Of a stretch of DNA of 64,000 nt, positions 9,069 to 17,025 are shown piece by piece. The position numbers and the translations under genes were made by a program. Source of the stretch: Niallia taxi (GTDB lineage: Bacteria; Bacillota; Bacilli; Bacillales; Cytobacillaceae); NCBI RefSeq assembly GCF_004005475.1, contig NZ_RZTZ01000013.1:81947-145946 (forward strand). The letters are read 5' to 3'. The notes beneath the pieces are model-generated. The model searched no databases. It was not told the DNA's origin and saw only the letters and a list, made by a program, of their open reading frames with translations. Position 1 is the first letter of the stretch. Each line of letters begins with the position of its first letter.

Positions 9069-9103
9069 ATCCCCCTTGTTATGTACGCATACCAAAGGGG
9101 AGT
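9069..9103 (-). promoter_or_regulatory. Riboswitch expression platform: hairpin overlapping the thiT ribosome site
   Basis: On the minus strand TCCCCTT and AAGGGGGA pair across a 17-nt loop. The 3' arm contains the AAGGGGG ribosome site and is followed directly by TTTTTT and the ATG. The hairpin can thus act as an intrinsic terminator, as a ribosome-site sequestrator, or both. Confidence 0.7.
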
Positions 9104-9179
9104 TGAAGTAGGATGGATTAACATGCTTTTTTCCGTATGAAAAAAAGTAAGTATACATTAAATACCTAGTAAAAAGTCT

Positions 9180-9270
9180 TCAGCCACGATCCCTACGCTA
9201 GTGTTAACTAACAGGTTCAAAGGGTCTGATCATTTAAGATCACTCTCAGCATACATGCTCCCCCTGTGGT
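9180..9270 (-). ncRNA. TPP (THI-box) riboswitch
   Basis: Read on the minus strand, the element shows ACAGGGGGAGC, the conserved CTGAGAGTGATC, GACCCTTTGAACCTG and the TAGCGTAGGGA segment, in THI-box order and spacing. It lies about 120 nt upstream of thiT in the same orientation. Thiamine pyrophosphate binding is expected to lower thiT expression through the downstream hairpin at 9069-9103. Confidence 0.95.
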
Positions 9271-9333
9271 TTGCTTTTATATTCAATTGTTCTTATTATA
9301 GCAGATTATCATTCAACCACAAAGATTCTTTTA

Positions 9334-10830
9334 TTACTTTAAGGAGGCTTTGAATATATCTGTATGATTATCCGTGCTTCTTAATGCACATACATATTCA
9401 TTGCTTCTCGGCATATAGCGGTAATCCTTTTGCCATTCTTCTTTATACATGATTATCTTCTTAAAGGCATGAACAATCGAGTAAGCTTCCTGATTCGTCA
9501 ATGTCGGGTGAAGGGAGATTCTGATCCACCCTGGTTTATTAGTAAAGATTCCTTTTTGAACCTCCGCAACTATTTGCTTAGATTGTGCCTCGCTGATACC
9601 AAGTAAATAGTGACCATAAGGGCCGGCACACGAGCAACCGCCTCTTACCTGAATGCCAAACCGGTCATTTAGCAGCTTTGCTCCAAGGTCAAAATGGAGC
9701 CCATCACAAATCACGGAAATGATGCCATGGCGGTTTTTATTTTCCCCGTCCAGTATCGTTATTCCCGGTATTTTATTTAACTCTGTCATCATTAAAGCGA
9801 TGAGCTCCTGTTCACGCTGCTGCATTTTCTCAACATTCATTTCTTCCTTTAGCTGAATGGCGAGAGCAGTCCGAATTGCCTGAAGAAAGCCTGGGGTTCC
9901 GCCGTCTTCCCTTTCTTCTATATCTTTTTTGTAAAGGACATCACCCCAGCCATTCGTAAAGTCAATCGTTCCTCCCCCTGGATGATCAGGTACTTTTGAA
10001 TGAACAAGGCTTTTATTCATGATAAGAATGCCGCTTGTACCTGGGCCACCTAAAAACTTATGTGGTGAAAAACAAATAACATCAAGGGCTGCTTCTTTAT
10101 CATCTGGATGCATATTTATCGTTTCATATGGAGCAGATGCCGAAAAATCAACAAGGCAAATGCCACCATATTGATGCATCAGCTTTGCAAGCCGGCGATA
10201 ATCGGTCTTTCTACCAGTGACATTAGAGCATGCCGTAAACGCTCCAATTTTCATCGTTCTTTGCTTATGCGTCTCAAGCAATTCCTCTAAATGGCTGTAA
10301 TCCACATCGCCATTGGCAGAAGGTCTTAACGTAACAACTTCTGCAGCTGTTTCAAGCCATGACAGATAATTAGAGTGATGCTCCATATGTGTCACAAAAA
10401 CAATCGGTTTTTCACTAATGGTCAGTGTTCGTTTGTCCATATGTTTAATGCCGATTAATCTTTGAAATTTATTGATTACTCCTGTCATGCCAAAACCATC
10501 AAAAATAAGAATGTCCTCATCATTTGCATGTACATGTTTTTTGATAATGTTTTTTGCCTCATGATAGGCATTTGTTATATAGGTGCCCGTTATATTTGAC
10601 TCTGTATGTGTATTTGCTACATAAGGACCAATTATGTCAACAAGGTTATCTTCGATTTTCCGATACAGTCTTCCACTCGCTGTCCAATCAGCATATAATA
10701 ATTTCTGGGTTCCATAAACAGTAGGGTAGGCAAAATCATCTCCGATAATATGTTTCTTGAATGAGCTAAAGTGTGCTTCTAGCTCTGTTCCAATCACATA
10801 TGTCGATTCTCCAATTTTAGCTCTAATCAA
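9334..10830 (-). CDS. Class V aminotransferase-fold PLP enzyme (cysteine desulfurase-like)
   Basis: PLP-dependent fold-type I protein. The PLP-lysine motif is CFSPHKFLGGPGTSG (about residues 255-269), with the upstream THMEHHSNYLSW and FTACSNVTGRKTDYR cofactor motifs and a late GGCSCAGPYGHYLLG that resembles the SufS-type cysteine loop. At 498 residues it is about 90 longer than SufS/CsdA because of N- and C-terminal extensions. The start is a TTG at 10830 behind GGTGG; no in-frame ATG fits better. It lies alone, without suf or nif partners, so the reaction (desulfurase, kynureninase-like or other) is open. Confidence 0.8.
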   Translation of the reverse strand: MIRAKIGESTYVIGTELEAHFSSFKKHIIGDDFAYPTVYGTQKLLYADWTASGRLYRKIEDNLVDIIGPYVANTHTESNITGTYITNAYHEAKNIIKKHVHANDEDILIFDGFGMTGVINKFQRLIGIKHMDKRTLTISEKPIVFVTHMEHHSNYLSWLETAAEVVTLRPSANGDVDYSHLEELLETHKQRTMKIGAFTACSNVTGRKTDYRRLAKLMHQYGGICLVDFSASAPYETINMHPDDKEAALDVICFSPHKFLGGPGTSGILIMNKSLVHSKVPDHPGGGTIDFTNGWGDVLYKKDIEEREDGGTPGFLQAIRTALAIQLKEEMNVEKMQQREQELIALMMTELNKIPGITILDGENKNRHGIISVICDGLHFDLGAKLLNDRFGIQVRGGCSCAGPYGHYLLGISEAQSKQIVAEVQKGIFTNKPGWIRISLHPTLTNQEAYSIVHAFKKIIMYKEEWQKDYRYMPRSNEYVCALRSTDNHTDIFKASLK

Positions 10831-10934
10831 CCTAAATCCACCCTCTCTCTCCCTTACTAACCTATGTTAAAATAAAGAAAGAAGTTAATCTAAAAACAGA
10901 AAAATTTTCAAAAAAAGAAAGAGGCTGAAAGCTT

Positions 10935-11894
10935 ATGGCTATATTACCCGATTTTGCACATGCTTTCCTTGAAGATTTGCACGAAGCCGGACGCTCTAAA
11001 TTGACACTTAAACAATATGAGTCAGACTTGAAGAAGTTTTTTTCCTGGCTTGAAGCAGAGCAGAAAAAAACGGATATGAACACGTTGAAGGCATTGAGAA
11101 AAGACGATATTCAGAAATATTTCGTTTATTTGCATAATAAAAAGCTTTCTCATGCGACAATTCGCCGGTTAGCAACCGTACTGAGCCGTTTTCTAAAATA
11201 TCATCAATGTATTGCTGCACACGATATTCATAAGTTATCACATACAGCACCGCTCCGTTCCTTAACAAGCAATGATTTCATTGAGGGTGAGGAGTTCACT
11301 AAAATCATTTATACGATGAAGCTTCGGTACTCAGAAGCAACCGGAAAAAAAGCGGCTCGGAATTTTCTTGTAGAGCGCAATGCTGCCATCGCATCTCTTA
11401 TCAGAGCATTCGGGTTAACACCGACGGAAGTGTATGCCATTACGATGGAGCATGTGAATCTTGCACAAGGAGAGCTTTCGATTCCGTTTGGGACAACGAT
11501 GAAAAAGTTTGCTGTTGAAAAGCAAATAATGGAGGATATCAGGACGTACTTTTACTCGATTCCTGAGCTATTCCGCCCGAAATACCATTCTAAGGACCCA
11601 CTCTTTGTCGCATTTAATAATGTGTCGCTTTCTTTTCAATATGACTACGACAGACAGAAGCCAAAAGCTTTGTCCGTTCGTGCCATTCAGGAAATGATAA
11701 AGGATGAAGTCAAGCGGGCAGGCTTGCGGAAAATATCAGCAGTGAACTTGCGTAATACAGCAATATTGGAGGAAATTCAGCAGGGCAAATCAGATGAATA
11801 TATCATGGAGCGCTTTTCCCTTACAAGTGAAGCGGCATTGAGAAGATATAAACAATACTTGCTTGCGCTGGATGAGAAAGTCTCCTCCACATAA
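10935..11894 (+). CDS. Tyrosine-recombinase-fold protein, probably catalytically inactive
   Basis: The N-terminal half (residues 1-90) is a typical core-binding SAM-like domain (FLEDLHEAGRSKLTLKQYESD; HATIRRLATVLSRFLKYH). The C-terminal half aligns with XerC/D catalytic domains, but the box I arginine is absent (FGLTPTEV in place of GLRxSEL). The box II HxLRH is VNLRN, so only its arginine remains, and the LGH histidine is replaced (FSLTS). The tyrosine is kept in RRYKQYL. A GAAAGAGG site precedes the ATG. It stands alone, with no phage genes or attachment sites nearby. A DNA-binding or accessory role is more likely than recombination. Confidence 0.8.
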   Translation: MAILPDFAHAFLEDLHEAGRSKLTLKQYESDLKKFFSWLEAEQKKTDMNTLKALRKDDIQKYFVYLHNKKLSHATIRRLATVLSRFLKYHQCIAAHDIHKLSHTAPLRSLTSNDFIEGEEFTKIIYTMKLRYSEATGKKAARNFLVERNAAIASLIRAFGLTPTEVYAITMEHVNLAQGELSIPFGTTMKKFAVEKQIMEDIRTYFYSIPELFRPKYHSKDPLFVAFNNVSLSFQYDYDRQKPKALSVRAIQEMIKDEVKRAGLRKISAVNLRNTAILEEIQQGKSDEYIMERFSLTSEAALRRYKQYLLALDEKVSST

Positions 11895-11895
11895 T

Positions 11896-11928
11896 GAAAA
11901 GCAGATGGATGATTCCGTCTGCTTTTTA
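11896..11928. terminator. Bidirectional terminator
   Basis: AAAAGCAGA(T)GGA pairs with TCC(G)TCTGCTTTTT between convergent genes. Confidence 0.85.
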
Positions 11929-12288
11929 GTCAGGCAAAGTGTTGTACTCTTTTTTTATTAAAAAAAGCTTTTTTAAAAACAGTCTAACCCGCGGTAATTT
12001 ATTCTTTTTCTCCCATTTACTTATCATTGTTAATACACTTGTTTTCATAGATGCATATGAGCCAATTGCGGAATAACCATAAAACCACCCCATAAACAAA
12101 CCTGCTGTTAAACTATGTCTATGACTGAAAAAAACAGAAATGATTAGTCCTAAAATAAGTGCGGTTGTTGGTCTGTATTTTTTGGGTATATGAAAGATCC
12201 ACTTTAGCAGCTGTGTCAGTACCATCACAATCGGCACTGCTGCCACGGCATCCCAGAAATTGGTCTGTATTGTCGGAAAATCCAGCAT
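11926..12288 (-). CDS. Small membrane protein, function unknown
   Basis: 120 residues with two to three hydrophobic helices (about 12-32, 42-56 and 60-80) and a strongly basic C-terminal tail (EKKNKLPRVRLFLKKLFLIKK). Size and topology recall phage-type holins, but no holin signature is certain. A strong AAGGGGGAAAACG ribosome site precedes the ATG. Unknown function. Confidence 0.65.
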   Translation of the reverse strand: MLDFPTIQTNFWDAVAAVPIVMVLTQLLKWIFHIPKKYRPTTALILGLIISVFFSHRHSLTAGLFMGWFYGYSAIGSYASMKTSVLTMISKWEKKNKLPRVRLFLKKLFLIKKEYNTLPD

Positions 12289-12368
12289 CGTTTTCCCCCT
12301 TAAGATAGATAGCCAATACCTTTAGTTTGCTGTTGATACTGGGAAATATGCGGATTAGGAGAATATAA

Positions 12369-12403
12369 AACAAAAAAGCCTTAAGTTACAAAACTTAAGA
12401 CTC
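12369..12403 (-). terminator. Terminator of the LacI-family gene
   Basis: The minus-strand arms CTTAAGTT and AACTTAAG with a 4-nt loop are followed by a GCTTTTTTG tract, 9 bp beyond the stop. Confidence 0.8.
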
Positions 12404-12411
12404 AAAAAAAA

Positions 12412-13368
12412 TTATGAAGAACCGCCAACCGTAATCGTTACCTCAACTTGTTCATTTTCAGCTGGTTCGTTTGCCAGCAGCTTTAATAAATTATGAGCAG
12501 CCATAGAGCCCCATTCATAGCTTGAATAGCTGATGGTGCTTAATCTTGGCACCATATATTGCGCTAACTCAATATTATCAAAACCAACAAGAAACACATC
12601 TTTTCCTATTTCATATTCTTTATCTTGCAGATAACGATAAATTCCAACCGCCATTTCATCATTAAAGCAAAATATGGCAATTGGTTCCCTGTAGTTCGCA
12701 AAAATTTGTCTTGCCGCCTCTTCGCCCGAATCTTTTAAAAAATCACCTTGAACCTCAACCAGCTCCACATTCGGGAAAGACTGCAGTTCCTCCCTGACAC
12801 CCTCCATTCGTTTTTTTGAATCATACGAACCTACAGGACCTGTGACCGCATACAGTTTATTTACCTTGTGTTCAGTAAGCTTTCTTACAGCTAATCTTGC
12901 ACCAGTTATATTATCCAAAAGCACACCTTTAATATTTTCATGAACAAGCTCTCTGTCCAACACTACTATTTTATAGCTTTTGTCTGCATAATTAAGCAGC
13001 TCTTCATCTGTAAATGCTTGATCTAATATAATGCCGCCATCAATTACCTTTTCCAGCAAAAGCCGATGGGACTGAACACCAGAGCACGCAATTAATTCAT
13101 ACCCTTTTTCATTTAAAGCCTGACGCATTCCGCGAAGCAGCGGACCATAAAAATAGCCGCCATAATCAGCTAAAAAGACCCCGATGATTTTTGTTTGCTT
13201 CACCTTCAGCATTCTTGCCGCTGCATTTGGCACATATCCCAGCCGATCAGCAATTGCCAAAATCCGGCTTCTAGTCTCTTCCGTTACTTTTGGACTCCCA
13301 TTAAGCGCATACGAAACAGTAGAAATAGAAACACCTGCTTCCTTTGCGATGTCCTTAATACCTGCCAT
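12412..13368 (-). CDS. LacI/GalR-family transcriptional regulator
   Basis: Sugar-responsive DNA-binding protein. The N-terminal helix-turn-helix is IKDIAKEAGVSISTVSYALN (residues 3-22), followed by the hinge (GYVPNAAARML) and a periplasmic-binding-protein-like effector domain (QTKIIGVFLADYGG onward). The ATG at 13368 is chosen over an upstream one because GGAGGGAGC precedes it, giving 318 residues. It is the last gene after the isomerase and GH3 genes on the same strand and probably controls them through the palindrome at 15741-15752. The effector is unknown, perhaps a beta-glucoside or oligosaccharide. Confidence 0.92.
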   Translation of the reverse strand: MAGIKDIAKEAGVSISTVSYALNGSPKVTEETRSRILAIADRLGYVPNAAARMLKVKQTKIIGVFLADYGGYFYGPLLRGMRQALNEKGYELIACSGVQSHRLLLEKVIDGGIILDQAFTDEELLNYADKSYKIVVLDRELVHENIKGVLLDNITGARLAVRKLTEHKVNKLYAVTGPVGSYDSKKRMEGVREELQSFPNVELVEVQGDFLKDSGEEAARQIFANYREPIAIFCFNDEMAVGIYRYLQDKEYEIGKDVFLVGFDNIELAQYMVPRLSTISYSSYEWGSMAAHNLLKLLANEPAENEQVEVTITVGGSS

Positions 13369-13486
13369 TAAAGCTCCCTCCAAACCTTCATAAAAGTTGC
13401 TATGTGAAATATATCAATACTACCATTTTATCAAACTTATCCGGATAGTTCTTGTTGTGTGTAAAGTTATTTTGTACACAATGAAG

Positions 13487-13520
13487 GGAGCCAGGAAATC
13501 GTTTTGATTTCCTGGCTCCT
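13487..13520 (-). terminator. Strong hairpin after the GH3 gene
   Basis: GGAGCCAGGAAATC and GATTTCCTGGCTCC form a perfect 14-bp stem with a 5-nt loop. No clear T-run follows on either strand, so it may be a weak terminator or an mRNA-stabilising structure between the GH3 and lacI-type genes. Confidence 0.65.
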
Positions 13521-13543
13521 CTGAGATTAACTGCAAACAGAAG

Positions 13544-15715
13544 TTAGTCATTTAAGTTAGTGTACATTTTTTTCAACGTAAATCCACCAGTCAAAACATC
13601 CTCACTGCTGCCGCCCACATAAATTTCAAACAAGCCCTCATCACTTGTAAAGCTCATATCTTGGTGATAATAACGCAGCTGTGCTTCTGTTAATTGGAAT
13701 TGTATTTCCTTTGTTTCCTTTGGGTTTAGGCTTACTTTTTGGAAGTCTTTCAGTTCTTTGACTGGCCGGACTACATCACCTGTCATATCGCGAATATAGA
13801 GCTGGACGATTTCTTCTCCGGTGTAATTCCCTGTATTTGTTATGGTTACTGATACTTGAATTTGTTCGTCTGCGGTCATCGTATCGGAGGACAATCGCAA
13901 ATTTTCATAGATGTAGTTTGTATAGCTAAGGCCAAACCCGAATGGAAGAAGCGGTTTATTTGGAATATCTAGATATTTGGATAAATAATGGTCTCTGCTT
14001 ACACCGTCATAGGGACGACCAGTATTATAGGCATTATAGTATACGGGAATTTGCCCTGCTGTATGAGGAAAAGACATGGTCAGTTTTCCTGATGGATTCA
14101 CTTTTCCAAACAGAATATTGGCAATGGCGCTTGCTCCTTCTGTACCTGGATACCATGCTTCAAGCACTGCATCAGCTTCATCCAATACACCGTGTAAATC
14201 AAGGGGACGGCCGTTGAACAGGATAACAGCAATTGGTTTGTTTATTGTTTTCATTTGTTTGATTAGATGCAGCTGTGCTTCTGGCAATGTAATATCTGCC
14301 CGGCTGCAGGCTTCACCGCTCATCGAGGCATATTCACCAACTGCAAGCACAATTACATCTGCTGCTTTTGCTGCTTCTATTGCTTCGGTAACTTGTTCAT
14401 CAGTTATTGTCTCCACATGACTGCCTTGTGCGACTGTTACATTAGTTGTCAATGCTTGTAGTGCTTCATGAAGGTTAGCTGTATTGTCGACTTCTCCTTG
14501 CCAGGACCATGCTCCTAGAATGTCCGATGATTGTGCGAAGGGGCCAATCAGGGCAATATTCTGCTGTTTGTCCAATGGCAAAACGTTGTCGTTTTTTAAA
14601 AGAACACAGGATTTTTCTGCCAGTTCACAGGCAACTTCCCGGTTACTTTCGGAAAGAATCACCTCTTTTTCCTTTACAGCATCTGCTGCTCTGTAAGGAT
14701 TTTCGAATAATCCAAGCTTTTCTTTTAGCTTTAAGATGCGCAGCACCGCTTCATCCAATAATGTCTCTGTTACTTTCCCGCTTTCAATCAAATTTTTCAG
14801 GCTGCGGATATAGCATGGTGTCATCATTTCAATATCAACACCGGCAAGGATTGCCTTGCGGGCCGCCTCTGCTTCATTACCTGCGACTCCATGAGGAATT
14901 AATTCTTTAACTGCGCCCCAATCTGATATCAACACACCATCAAAACCCCATTCCTTGCGAAGAAGATCTCTCATAAGCCACTTGTTGCCAGTAGCTGGAA
15001 TTCCGTCTACGGTGTTAAAGGATGTCATCACCATTTCACAGCCTTCATCAAGCGCTGCTTTATACGCTGAAAGATAGGATTCGCGCAGCTGACGTTCAGA
15101 CATGTTGACAGTGTTATAGTCACGGCCTCCTTCTGGTGCACCGTATGCAGCAAAATGCTTCACACATGCGGCAACTCTCATTTGGTCGACCGCAAGATCT
15201 TTACCTTGAAAGCCTCGCACAAAGGCTTTGGCAAATGCACTATTTAAATAGCTGTCTTCTCCAGTCGTTTCAAGCACGCGGCCCCAACGCGGATCGCGGA
15301 CGAGATCGACCATTGGTGCAAAGGTGACATGAACACCAGCAACTGCTGCTTCACTAGCTGCAACCTCTGCACTTTTTTCTGCCAGCTCCATATCCCAGGA
15401 ACAGCCTACCGCTAAAGGAATTGGAAAGATTGTTTTAAAGCCATGAACAATATCTGCCATGAATAAGAGTGGAATGCCATGACGATTTGTTTTTAAATGC
15501 TCCGCTTGAATTTTCCGCACCGTGTCTGCCCCTGAAACACCTAAAACAGATCCGCTGTTTTTCACAACAAACTCGCTGATGCCCATCTCTTCAAATGGTC
15601 CAGTAATTTCCCCGGCCAGTCCGTAATAAAAATTTCCGGACAGCTGCATTAATTGTGCGACCTTTTCTTCTAACGTCATGTTTTGAATTATTGACTTGAG
15701 ATCAATCTGAGCCAT
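13544..15715 (-). CDS. bglX: GH3 beta-glucosidase (BglX-like)
   Basis: Glycoside hydrolase family 3 enzyme releasing terminal beta-D-glucose (or xylose) from oligosaccharides. At 723 residues it has the full three-part layout: N-terminal TIM barrel with the nucleophile Asp in GVLISDWGA (about residues 257-265), an alpha/beta sandwich with the acid-base loop region (VGEYASMSGEACSRADI), and a C-terminal fibronectin-III-like domain (ITNTGNYTGEEIVQLYI). There is no signal peptide, so it is probably cytosolic and acts on imported sugar. An AGGGGAGGC site precedes the ATG. It lies between an isomerase/epimerase-like gene and the LacI regulator. Confidence 0.93.
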   Translation of the reverse strand: MAQIDLKSIIQNMTLEEKVAQLMQLSGNFYYGLAGEITGPFEEMGISEFVVKNSGSVLGVSGADTVRKIQAEHLKTNRHGIPLLFMADIVHGFKTIFPIPLAVGCSWDMELAEKSAEVAASEAAVAGVHVTFAPMVDLVRDPRWGRVLETTGEDSYLNSAFAKAFVRGFQGKDLAVDQMRVAACVKHFAAYGAPEGGRDYNTVNMSERQLRESYLSAYKAALDEGCEMVMTSFNTVDGIPATGNKWLMRDLLRKEWGFDGVLISDWGAVKELIPHGVAGNEAEAARKAILAGVDIEMMTPCYIRSLKNLIESGKVTETLLDEAVLRILKLKEKLGLFENPYRAADAVKEKEVILSESNREVACELAEKSCVLLKNDNVLPLDKQQNIALIGPFAQSSDILGAWSWQGEVDNTANLHEALQALTTNVTVAQGSHVETITDEQVTEAIEAAKAADVIVLAVGEYASMSGEACSRADITLPEAQLHLIKQMKTINKPIAVILFNGRPLDLHGVLDEADAVLEAWYPGTEGASAIANILFGKVNPSGKLTMSFPHTAGQIPVYYNAYNTGRPYDGVSRDHYLSKYLDIPNKPLLPFGFGLSYTNYIYENLRLSSDTMTADEQIQVSVTITNTGNYTGEEIVQLYIRDMTGDVVRPVKELKDFQKVSLNPKETKEIQFQLTEAQLRYYHQDMSFTSDEGLFEIYVGGSSEDVLTGGFTLKKMYTNLND

Positions 15716-15740
15716 ATTCTGCCTCCCCTTTTTGTTTATC

Positions 15741-15752
15741 GAAACGTTTCAC
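15741..15752. promoter_or_regulatory. LacI-type palindromic operator candidate
   Basis: CGAAACGTTTCA contains the perfect palindrome GAAACGTTTC with a central CG, typical of LacI-family operators. It lies 26 bp upstream of the GH3 start. A second CG-centred, cre-like sequence (AAGCGTTT) lies about 30 bp further upstream. Confidence 0.55.
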
Positions 15753-15825
15753 TAACAATTACAATTTGAATTATAAGCGTTTTCATTTCGAAGGTCAACT
15801 TAAAAAGCAAGGGGAGGACTTCATA

Positions 15826-16572
15826 TTACAAATCAGCGACTATTCTTTGTAAATTCTGCAAACCAATTTCAACACTTATTAGCGGGGCTTGCGTAAATGC
15901 TTCTTGTTCAACAATCAGCCACTCTGTTCCATTCTCGTGCGCCTTCTCAACAATGCCCTTTATATTTAGACTACCATTGCCGATTTCTGTACTTTCCCGT
16001 TTACTAGAATCCATGTCCTTCACATGGATAAGCGGTGTTCTGCCTTTCCAATTATCCATATAATTGATCGCATTCACGCCTGCATACTCTAGCCAATAAG
16101 TGTCAAGCTCAGCATTTAAAAAGCTTGCTGGTACTGCCTCAAACAGCCTATCAAGGATAACCGTCCCTTCCTTGCTGACAAGCTCATGATTATGATTGTG
16201 ATATAGCAGGGACAAACCAGCTGCTGCAATCTTAACACCTGCCTGCTGCAGCTTTTCTGCAAAGTCATCCCACTCATTGATTGTAGGAAAGCTTGCCCAT
16301 GGGCAAACAATATATTTATTGCCAAGCTCTTGCTCAAATTTTATAACCTTGTCTGTCTCTTCCAATATTTCTTCCATACTGATATGGGAACCGGCAATTT
16401 TTAATCCTAGCTCCTTTAGCTTTGCTTTAATCTCATGTGCATTTTTTCCGTGATAACCGGCAAATTCCACTCCATCATAGCCCATCCTTGCCACTTTCTC
16501 CAATGTGTCAAAAAAATCCTTTTCAGCATCCTCTTTTACACTCCATAACTGTAGTGCGATTGGCAACGCCAT
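15826..16572 (-). CDS. Sugar phosphate isomerase/epimerase (xylose-isomerase-like TIM barrel)
   Basis: A 248-residue AP-endonuclease-2-type barrel related to IolE/IolI and other sugar epimerases. It shows the N-terminal IALQLWSVKEDAEKDF, the GYDGVEFAGYHG strand, metal-binding LYHNHNHE (about 138-145), a late LDTYWLEYAG and the HVKDMD motif. It is first of a minus-strand group with the GH3 enzyme and LacI regulator, so it probably acts on a sugar released by the glucosidase. GGAGTGG precedes the ATG. The substrate is unknown. Confidence 0.85.
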   Translation of the reverse strand: MALPIALQLWSVKEDAEKDFFDTLEKVARMGYDGVEFAGYHGKNAHEIKAKLKELGLKIAGSHISMEEILEETDKVIKFEQELGNKYIVCPWASFPTINEWDDFAEKLQQAGVKIAAAGLSLLYHNHNHELVSKEGTVILDRLFEAVPASFLNAELDTYWLEYAGVNAINYMDNWKGRTPLIHVKDMDSSKRESTEIGNGSLNIKGIVEKAHENGTEWLIVEQEAFTQAPLISVEIGLQNLQRIVADL

Positions 16573-16768
16573 ACGTATCCACTCCTTTTTAGGATTTTAT
16601 AAAGAAATTTGTGAAGCAATATTCGTTATCCTTTCATTTTATTCCTCCTCTCGTCTATATATTATCTATTAAATAATAGACAAAAGACAAAAGTTAAAGG
16701 AATATTCATGGTTTATTCATATTTTGCAATTATGATAGGCTATAAGAATCAATTTTATAGAGTATATA

Positions 16769-16984
16769 ATGAGGGTGAATTGGATTTTGTGTAATAAAGA
16801 AGAATACATTAAATACTCACTTAGTGATTTGCTTATAAAAATTAATAATCTTCGTTCTGAGCTTTTGGAAACCGCGTCACGACAGGGCATAGATAGTGTC
16901 GAGGTATTAAAGAAAAGCGAAGAGCTTGATTCATATATCGTTAAATACCAACAGCTCAGAAGTAAACTCCCAAAAAACAAATAA
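16769..16984 (+). CDS. Spo0E-like aspartyl-phosphate phosphatase
   Basis: Small two-helix phosphatase of the Spo0E/YisI/YnzD family, which removes phosphate from Spo0A-P and delays sporulation. The signature is seen as IKINNLRSELLETASRQGI, then SVEVLKKSEELDSYIVKYQ, with the SxxLD motif whose aspartate is catalytically important. The first ATG gives 71 residues, but it has no ribosome site. A TTG six codons later (16787) sits 8 bp behind GAGGGTG (16772-16778), giving about 65 residues, and may be the true start. A bidirectional terminator separates it from spoIIP. Confidence 0.85.
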   Translation: MRVNWILCNKEEYIKYSLSDLLIKINNLRSELLETASRQGIDSVEVLKKSEELDSYIVKYQQLRSKLPKNK

Positions 16985-17025
16985 CACCCTCCTTGTACGA
17001 TTGAAAAGGAGGATGTTATTTGTTT
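16975..17025. terminator. Bidirectional terminator
   Basis: The long arms AACAAATAACA-CCTCCTT and AAGGAGG-TGTTATTTGTT (one mismatch) lie between convergent genes, and the outer part reaches the spoIIP stop. Confidence 0.85.

Noticed and set aside
10935..11894. Prophage or integrative element marked by the recombinase
   Set aside because: No phage genes, tRNA target, attachment repeats or excision gene are nearby, and the catalytic residues are mostly lost.
12412..16572. myo-inositol (iol) operon suggested by the IolE/IolI-like isomerase
   Set aside because: None of the other iol genes are present; the neighbours are a glucosidase and a LacI regulator.
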